A stretch of DNA of 64,000 nt from Diphasiastrum complanatum (Eukaryota; Streptophyta; Lycopodiopsida; Lycopodiales; Lycopodiaceae). Location of the stretch: positions 21,557,252 to 21,621,251 of the forward strand of contig CM055095.1 of the NCBI GenBank assembly GCA_029204225.1. The letters are read 5' to 3'. The notes under the pieces were generated by a model. The model made no database searches. It was not told the origin of the DNA and was given only the letters and a program-made list of their open reading frames with translations. Made by a program: the position numbers and the translations under genes. Below are positions 56,061-64,000 of this stretch, in pieces; the stretch's first letter is position 1, and every line of letters starts with the position of its first letter.

Positions 56061-59000
56061 TGGAGTCTAGCTCTAGACTTTGAGTCTCGACTCTCTTGAC
56101 AGATTGTTACCAAAGCAAGTAGTTACGATATTAAAATTTGAGAGAGGCCAACTATTGCAGGCCTGCAGATTGAAGAAAATCTTCCACACACATTCTTCTA
56201 TAAGTGGCAAAGCCACAAAGTCAGGGCTCAGAGTCCAGACTCAGAAGTTCAGACACAGATTAATGAAAGGATTTATATAACTTGAACTATAATACCTTTT
56301 GGTTTATGCCAATGACCGTGCTTGAAAGATGCGGGCCATACCACTCAACCTAGTACTCATTGACACCTTGAACTATGAAGCAAGGTATAGACTACAGCAC
56401 CTCATGAAAGCAATCCAAATACTGCGAATGCAAATCATGATTGAATGTCTTTAAGTAGACTGAAAATCAGAACAATAGAAGGGATTGATTCCTTGATCAG
56501 AAGTTAAGTCTAGAAAAGAGATTCTTATGCCCCCAGAATCATAAAGTTTTTGTCTTGGGGGGGAATTTGGGAATTTGGTTGGAAAATGAAATAGAAAATG
56601 TGATTCATGCAGTATGTGATGAAACCATAGTTCGGCAGCATACTAAACAATGTCGTCCCATATGCCATACAGGACTTGTTTGGTATGTAATTTGGAAAAG
56701 CCCCACATTCTTCATGGACTGCACCTATTGTTTTAGTTTTCTTTTCAAAATGTTTCTAGACAGAGTAGGATTAACTTTGTTCATATTTAGGATTAATTGG
56801 CTTCTGATCCATGATGCTAAAAGATCAATGGCCATAAGACCGCCAGAATAATGCATTCCAACCTTGCTTTTCTGAGAAAAAAACAGTGCAACATATCCAG
56901 GCTATTTTGCCTTTGTAATTCTTGAAGTCTGTAAAGTATAGGGGCTGGATTTGATCAGATATTATGGTAGTCAAGATTTTGCAGAGTGAAGCACTTCCAA
57001 ATTACCTTAACACATGCGATGGATATACAAGGCTGTTGATCAGGAAAAGACGAGATTTCCCTCGATGCATACTATCAGACCAAACTGACAAGAGATCAAA
57101 ATATCACATGTAATCATTCTAAACTGGCGAACCACCTGCTGCCATGAAGATATTAGGTTGACAATCAAGGGGATAGGAAGTGACATGCTCAACTGATAAA
57201 CTTGAGCTTCTTTTGGAACTTTTGGATGAAGCAGCTGCTTCATTGAATGCCTGAAATGCTCGCTGTATGCCTGGATGTTTCCTTCTATCTTTAAGCTTTT
57301 GAAACTTTTTGAAATAGATAGTCTAAGTACTGAATCTAAGCTGAACAGCTGTGTAAACTATGCCACATTAACCTATAATCACAGATTAGTTACAGAAGCT
57401 TCTATTCACCCTGTAATGCAAAACAGAGTCGACAATCTTGAATGAAGCAGCAGCTAGCCGGTCAAGTATTGGCACCCAATATCATTGTGCAAAATATCTT
57501 GAGCTTCATACAAAATTGCAGTGGTAGAAAGCCTTCTTGTCTCCTCAAATATTTGCTAAAAAGAACCCAAAATACAAGTTTTAGTCGTTCTTTGTGTACC
57601 AAGTTCGTTGCATTCCATGAATACAGAACGATATGCCCAGCATGAAAATGCTTGGAATGGGTTTCTATGTACAAGACGTTGCACCTTATAAAAAGTCTTA
57701 GAATACGTTGTCATGAAAAATGCTTATTATACGTTTTTTATTCCAAAAATATGGAACCTGGGTTTTTGCATGCGAACTCTACGATATCTTTTGAGGGAGG
57801 TCACTGCTGGGCCAAACCCATGATTGCTGGTAGACTTCAAAACTATTCATTTCTTATTGCATTCTCACTTCTGTCTATGATTTGAAGTATGAACATGAAC
57901 ATCAGAAATCTCATGAAGCTTTTAAGTAAATGAATAAGTCAGGACATTCAATACAAAAGCTCATCATATAAAATGGTGTATAATATGTCATATTATATGA
58001 AATTTTATGATATATTAACTATACGGCATTTAAAAGTGTGATACTATGGTACTATAAAATGAGACACCCGCCCAAAAATCTTCGAAACGGGCTTTTATGC
58101 TTTGAAGTTTGAACCTTTCATCTTTTCTCTCCTATATTCTAGATATTGGTAGGAGACCTTTAATCTTGGATAGACGGAATTATCAGGCATAGATCCATGA
58201 CATACAGTATGTCGTTCTGAATGCCGTTCTGTACTCTTTTTGCACGGGACATGGGCAGACTTCCCACATTCTGGACAAAATGTGTTTATTTTCTTTGGAT
58301 AAGGCGTGACTTTTTATATTTATTTTTAATTATTTATCACGTTTTTCTGTGTAGTGAAGGTGCCATTATCCCAGCAAATCATGGTTTCTCAATCCCTCAA
58401 TTCCTATTTGAGCTTGTAAGATCTTTCATACAAATTAAGGGGTAGCCAGACCATAGAGAAATGTCACTACAAAGCTTCTGTTAAGATAAGCCTCCAAACA
58501 GAACAGCGGCCACCACTGTGAAAGCGGTAGATGTTAGGATTATGCAATTGAAATCTCTCCTTTTAATAGATGAATCTTACGTTTAACAAGGACACGTTTT
58601 GCACAAGATATAAAGCCTGGCAATCAGAGATAGTTGGGGCCAGATGTGGATCCTCTTTCATATTAGTTAGAATTCTATAGATGGCAAGGATCTCTCTCAT
58701 ACAGCAACACACTCAGTAGATAGCCACGGACATCTTATATGTAACTTACAAAGACAGAAAGTATTCAACCTTTACAACGGCCTAACATTGGAACATTTCT
58801 CAGCAGATGTACCAAAAAAACTCTATGACCCCATGAATCTGTTAATATATTCAGTGTCTTCCAAGCTACACCGCAATAAATGCATGTTTTTACTTGTGTT
58901 TCCCAGCGACTGCATAAACTGTAGACCTTAACAATCATAGCGTATCTTCTATACTGTTTACCTTTCCTATTGCATACTAGTCAAAAAGAATTCTTCAGCA

Positions 59001-62000
59001 TAATTTCTATTTCACTGCTTCCACACAAGCTCCATGCGTACACTATCATTCAAGCTGCAAAGACATTTTAAATTCTTTTGAAAGATCATTTCTGATAATT
59101 GGTGAAATAACAGCTCTCCTTTTTTTTTGCATTCTCCATTTGACGGCCTTGTGGAGTCAATAGAGAAAGAAAACAAAGGCTTACTATGTCAATTCATTTT
59201 TTACATTCTGTATGTAATTCTGCGATACTTATGATGCCCTTTCACAGTATTCTTGTTGGGTGGGTAGCAGGTAACTGTGGTTTAGAAGAAAATGAAAAAC
59301 CTTATAATTCATTGGCATTATGTGAACGAATCAAAATATTTGAACAATTTTCAAAAAGGTACTCACTCAACCTTGCCACTTGAGATGTATCTGCATCTTC
59401 CTACGTGTGTGTGCTTCCAAGTGTGCTGACGAAAGCTGTCCATTGAACCATTCCTGAAAAAGAGTAACACTCTGATTGACTTCGATAGTTCAGTTTTTTT
59501 AGATAAACATATCCTTTCGCAAGGAAAAATCTGGTGCAGACAACTTGATTAATATATACTACTACAGCTTACAGCACCACAACATATGTACCTCTATGCT
59601 ATCAAATAATTTCCATTAAAATCCCTGTAGTTGCTGAATGAGTTTGATCCATATTCTGAAGTTAAATGCTGATAACTACTTTATTTGAATCGAATGAGCA
59701 CGTTTTGACTCTTGAGTATTGTAGGTACATTCGATACAAAATCTGAATAGCCAACAATAAAACATTCTGAAGAATAGTGGAAGACATAACTTAAAATAAA
59801 GAGAACCTGGAGACTATTAAATATAGGAAGCCTCCCTAAAACGGTTGAATGATTGAGAATGCATCCAAGTTTATGTACTTTAGCTTGTAGGACGAATATC
59901 TTCAAACACTGTGACCTAGAGATGATCTCATTTAGCACAAGAAATGCAATAAATGAATTAAGCTAACGAATCAGTATAAAGATTGTTACAGACATCAAGG
60001 GAAACTTGGGTCTTGATACCGAAATAACGATTTGCCAAAAATCTCCAGAGTTCACGGACAGCAGGGCAGACTGGACCTTAAAATGGCAACATCAAGGCTC
60101 TTGAAGACAGTCAAGTCATAACGTACTCCCAACTAGGCACTTATACAAAGTGATCCAGATCTTATTTAGTTCAAAGCGATTCGCAACATCAAGTTCGAAA
60201 GCATGATTAAACATTCAAGAAACTTATCGGGAAAGTAAGATCAACATCAACCATTCAAAAACCTGAACCAATACTACTCTGTCGATTTTGTTACTCCTTA
60301 CGATAAGCTGCAGGAGTTGGTTATCCAGAATAGTGTTAAGCTTTTACTTTCTGAAAACGGGTCAGAGTGTCAGATATACGTGCAAGTTGCAACGCTACAT
60401 GAGATATATCATGTGTGGTCTGCTTCTACCAATTTATGCAGCAGAGGGACGATCATTTTCTGAGTAGACTTTCCTTGAGGAGCTGCTTCTTGCGTTGATT
60501 GTCAGCAAATCGGAAGCAAAAATCTCAACTCACGGTACACTGTAACTTTGTTACTACGGGCATGATTAGCCTTAGTTCTGGCATGTTACGTTCTTTTTCA
60601 GATGAACTTCTTTTCGACGTCAACATACGACGAGAACTTGATGTCTCTCCGATCCTTTAATAAAGTCTCTGCTCGTTTGAATCAGAGCTCGTGTCGATGC
60701 TGGTTTGTGCATGCGTTTGATAACAAGCTCATGGATCAAACTTGTCAAAAGCCATGTCCAAAAAGCTTGAAAATCACCTAGCAACAGCCAATAAGAATTT
60801 CAAAGAAATCGCTAAGATCGGTTGGCTTGACAAGAAACACACTATCTATATTTCTTGCTCAAAGTGTGCAACTGACAGACACCACTACAACTAAGAGCCT
60901 TAATCTTTGTGCTCACAGAACGTCCACCGCTAACAAATAGATTAAGGAGAAGACTACTGCCTTTTATATAGGCAACGATATACAATGTTCTCAAACTTCA
61001 GGTAGCCTTGCAAAGAGATTTCAGTTGAAACTTACACCACAAAGTAACTAGGACATGGCTATATTTCTTTCGAAGCATTTTACCTTCATCCTTGGAATAA
61101 TTGCATAACAAAGAGCAAATGGTGTGTTCCATTGAACAACTACAAGTTTGGATTCGTAGATTTGAGATACCAGGCATACGGATCTGTGCTACAATCTTAC
61201 AGCTTTCATATTATGCATCAGTTTTTCTCTTCGCTATAGTGGAGCTTGGCAGTCAGAAAGCTGTAGTTTACGCGAGCTCGTCAAAATTTTAACAATCCAC
61301 CCAATCCAACCAGTCTTATATAAGATCGGAAAGTGATTATCGTTAATATTGAATAAATGTATATTTGAAATGGATTGAGTGATACGCGTTGGGGGTCTAA
61401 GCAACATACTATCTAAAATTCGCGCCGTTTATAAAAACAGAGTGTACGGATTCTGTGATATAAGCAGCAGGCGTCAAACCATTCTAATTGACACCATTTG
61501 ATAAAGTAATAAGACATGGTGACTCTCGGGTTTCCTTAGCTTCGTAACGCCCTGCAACTCATCGCATAATTTGATCGAAGGGTCTTAGGAATCACAAATC
61601 CGAGGTAAAAAGGGGCAGATACAAAGGAATGTCAGCACAACAGGAGTTATCAGTACCTCAAGTGGACAATTGGGGCCATGTTCAGCTCGGCGCACTCGAA
61701 CTAGTAGAAGACCAGTCCCTTTGATTCCTTACAGACGCAGCAAAAGTCCATCCCCGTGTCTGAACTTCATTCACCCGGGCATAGCTTAAGTGCTTCATAC
61801 ATGTCAAAGCTAAACAATGGCTGTTTACTTTATACTGTTTACTTTACAAAGATCTCTATCTCTATCAATTTGTGCTATGTTGGAGGTGTTCGTGTCACGA
61901 GCACCTGCTTTGTAGATAATTCACCTCTCTACAACAGACAAGTCCCTTCAAACTCACTGCTATGTTTGCTGACAAGTTCACACCGTATGTCTCACATAAA

Positions 62001-62269
62001 CACCTTTTCTCATTCGATGACGAACTATTGCGCAGAGGATCAAGAACTACCTCCTGATTTGACACTGTCATGTAAGCCGGGATATTTCAAAGATTTTCTT
62101 CGCTTTGCACAGGAAACTTACAACTACACATGAGATACATGACCCCAATTACCGGCTAGCAAAAAACACACCCACAGGTCTATTTCCTAAGCAAAACAGA
62201 CTCCATTCCATGACAGACGATAGACAGGCACAGCACATGACGAGCAGCAGCAGCGGCGAGAAAAGAAAG
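56061..62269. other. Long intergenic or intronic stretch, no gene seen
   Basis: Over 6 kb of AT-rich sequence with short frames. No conserved domain, tRNA or LTR was recognised. It may be the upstream region or a 5'-UTR intron of the BELL gene. Confidence 0.4.
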
Positions 62270-62690
62270 CTACCAGCCACTAGAAGCTGGTGAACCAAAG
62301 GCGCATCGGTGATGAGAATCGCAAGAGGGGAGGTGTGAGCAGTCCGAGGGACAGCGATGGCCGCCTGCATCGTCTGGAGACGCGAGCCCACTGACACTGA
62401 CGCAGATCTGAGCCGTCGCTAGCGCCTCTCCTCCCCATGATTTGGCCTTCTCTACTGCTCCTCCTCCTCCTGCTGCCGCTGCTTCTTCTTCTTCTACAGC
62501 TGCGTGTTCGCAAACCATGATCGACTGATCGACCAAAAAATAGCAGCATCGACGAGAGCTTCTCTCTCTCTCTCTCCTCCCCCCCTCTCTCTGTCTTTCT
62601 CTTTCTTTCGTTTTCTCAGCCAAAAGAGGAAACGGCCTCCACCTTCCGTCACCTTTCCTCATATACTTAAATTTATGTAGCCCCCCCCCC
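62270..62690 (-). promoter_or_regulatory. Possible minus-strand promoter and 5' leader
   Basis: On the minus strand AAGTATATGAGG (TATA-like, near 62,660) is followed by a GA-rich leader (62,555-62,620) and a higher-GC segment with an ATG at 62,518. That ATG opens a short frame (MVCEHAAVEEEEAAAA) ending at 62,270. The composition is unlike the flanks and typical of plant first exons. It could be a distal first exon of BELL (12 kb upstream) or an unrelated transcript. Confidence 0.3.
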
Positions 62691-64000
62691 CATCACTAAT
62701 TTATCATTTCTCCAAATTAGTGCTCTTACACACAAAGTTTATTTAAATCCCTCCCCTCCCATAATATTATACAATGCCCATAATGCATTCCCAAGCACTC
62801 AAAAGAATAAATAGGTGTAATCTATGAAAGCGACCTCACATCAACCCTAAACCCCACACAACTCTCCATTTCTAGGTGAAAACACACACACACACACACA
62901 CACACAACATGGAACTGCAAGTTCTAAGTCTAATATTACGTAAAGGATATTATTTCGGATTTTTTTTTCATGGGAGAAAGACTTTGGGTAGAAAGTCAGC
63001 AACCTTTTATGAGCTTCGCTCCCCGATGGGAGGCTTAGACATTGAAAGGTATACATATGATTTTACGTGTGTGATATTTTTCCATCGAAGAAAGACTTTG
63101 GTTGAAAAGTTGGCAAATTTTGTTTTATTTTAGCTTTGATGCCAAGCGAGAATAAGGTAAGCTATCGCGATCATATGCTCAAGATGACGTGTCTCTACGT
63201 GATTTCTATTTATGAAATTGCAATGTCTTTATGTATTTATAATTATTTTCTGGCATTTGAGATATTTTTCACTTATAGGCAAAGATTGTAGCGATATCAA
63301 AGATCACCTTGTTTAGCTTTGTCGCTACGCACGAAGTTACCATGATGATGTGCAAAGGGAGTGCAAAGGGCTAACACATATTTCCTTGGCGAGTTTGAAT
63401 GTGCATATGTATCACAAAACTTGTGATATTTCAAAATAACTTGATTTTTTTCTTTTGGCGGAGGTACGTAGTTACTTTGCACTAGTATTATAATTAGTCT
63501 ATGCACAATATATACACTTTACGATATCCATGAGCAAGCCACCCAAAGTTTGGAGCATACAACTTCGAGACATTCATATTCCAAAGAGGCCGAGATTCGA
63601 GCATGCATCAAGTAGGATGAAGGAGCAAATCCTATCTAACTCGGAATTGTGGGGGCCAAAGTTAGTAATTCTCACTACAAATCTTTTAAGCATAGTAGTT
63701 GATATTGGTGGAGCATATACGTCATGTAAGGTACCAATATGTTCTTATCTTGTAAATGTTTTGAGGTTGTTTGTGTAGCCACTTTGAGATGATTGCATGC
63801 CATTGAGGTGGAATTTCACGTTAGATCATCTCTATGATAACTTCCACATAATCTAGTAGAGTCCTTGAGGAACGTATCGTATTGGGTTTCTAACAATGAC
63901 TTATGTGGTCCTTTCCTTCACTTATCTTTACTCATGGCATAAATTATGTCTTGATATTCTTGGAAGATACAATGAGAAACACATAGCGCCCCCCCCCCCC
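62691..64000. other. Terminal AT-rich region with (CA)n and poly-C runs
   Basis: (CA)n at about 62,882-62,906, a poly-C run near 62,681-62,692, and a second poly-C run at the window end (63,991-64,000). A degenerate direct repeat (GAAAGACTTTGG-T-GAAA) occurs near 62,976 and 63,090. No gene is supported. Confidence 0.45.

Noticed and set aside
62105-62293. Plus-strand small frames near 62.1-62.3 kb
   Set aside because: No homology; likely shadows of a GC-richer leader region on the other strand.
63530-63778. Open frame at the right end (MSKPPKVWSIQLRD)
   Set aside because: No recognised motif, no promoter or splice context, and composition like the surrounding intergenic DNA.

Overview
This window is nuclear DNA of a land plant, very rich in transposable elements. 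The evidence is a BEL1-like homeobox gene with the plant-specific POX domain, plant-type introns, Ty1/copia elements primed by initiator-Met tRNA, CACTA transposase remnants, TTTAGGG-like motifs, and long (GA)n tracts at many sites. A large-genome plant such as a fern or gymnosperm fits, but I cannot fix the taxon.

Layout. 0.6-2.1 kb: an LTR fragment and an AHA1 (Hsp90 co-chaperone) pseudogene. 2.9-5.0 kb: P1-A and the 5' part of a histone H3-like gene (H3U-A), divergent around a G-box-rich promoter. 5.0-6.7 kb: the 5' half of copia element 1. 8.4-18.1 kb: a compact four-gene cluster, D1(+), H3U-B(-), P1-B(+), transposase-like G4(-). 19.2-25.3 kb: a CACTA transposase exon split by copia 2. 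25.3-26.0 kb: the tail of copia 3. 26.3-28.9 kb: D2(+) and the 3' part of H3U-A(-). 28.9-32.3 kb: the 3' half of copia 1. 32.3-42.7 kb: (GA)n repeats, copia fragments and copia 4. 44.8-50.4 kb: an apparently intact BELL gene (minus strand, 4 coding exons, about 1,052 aa). 50.5-64 kb: BELL upstream DNA, a tandem array at 54.8-56.1 kb, and a possible distal promoter near 62.65 kb.

Main discovery. H3U genes join a histone H3 N-terminal region and histone fold to a C-terminal Ulp1/SENP-type (C48) SUMO-protease domain. H3U, P1 and D occur twice with the same relative orientations; G4 is present once. The two H3U/P1 pairs share divergent G-box promoters and leaders that carry many copies of a short TATCG...GCGC motif. 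All copies now have stops or frameshifts, so they are decayed genes, but the shared architecture implies an ancestor that was once functional. I suspect a previously undescribed mobile element or selfish gene cluster.

Second discovery. One inversion of about 23.9 kb, between about 4.99 kb and about 28.87 kb, explains two broken genes at once. Reversing it rejoins copia 1 (5' LTR, PBS and gag start at 6.66-4.99 kb; rest of gag to 3' LTR at 28.87-32.29 kb, with matching TTTCA target duplications). It also rejoins H3U-A (H3 part at 4.2-4.99 kb, protease part at 28.87-27.91 kb). In that ancestral order the clusters are direct tandem copies: P1-A, H3U-A, D2, then G4, P1-B, H3U-B, D1.
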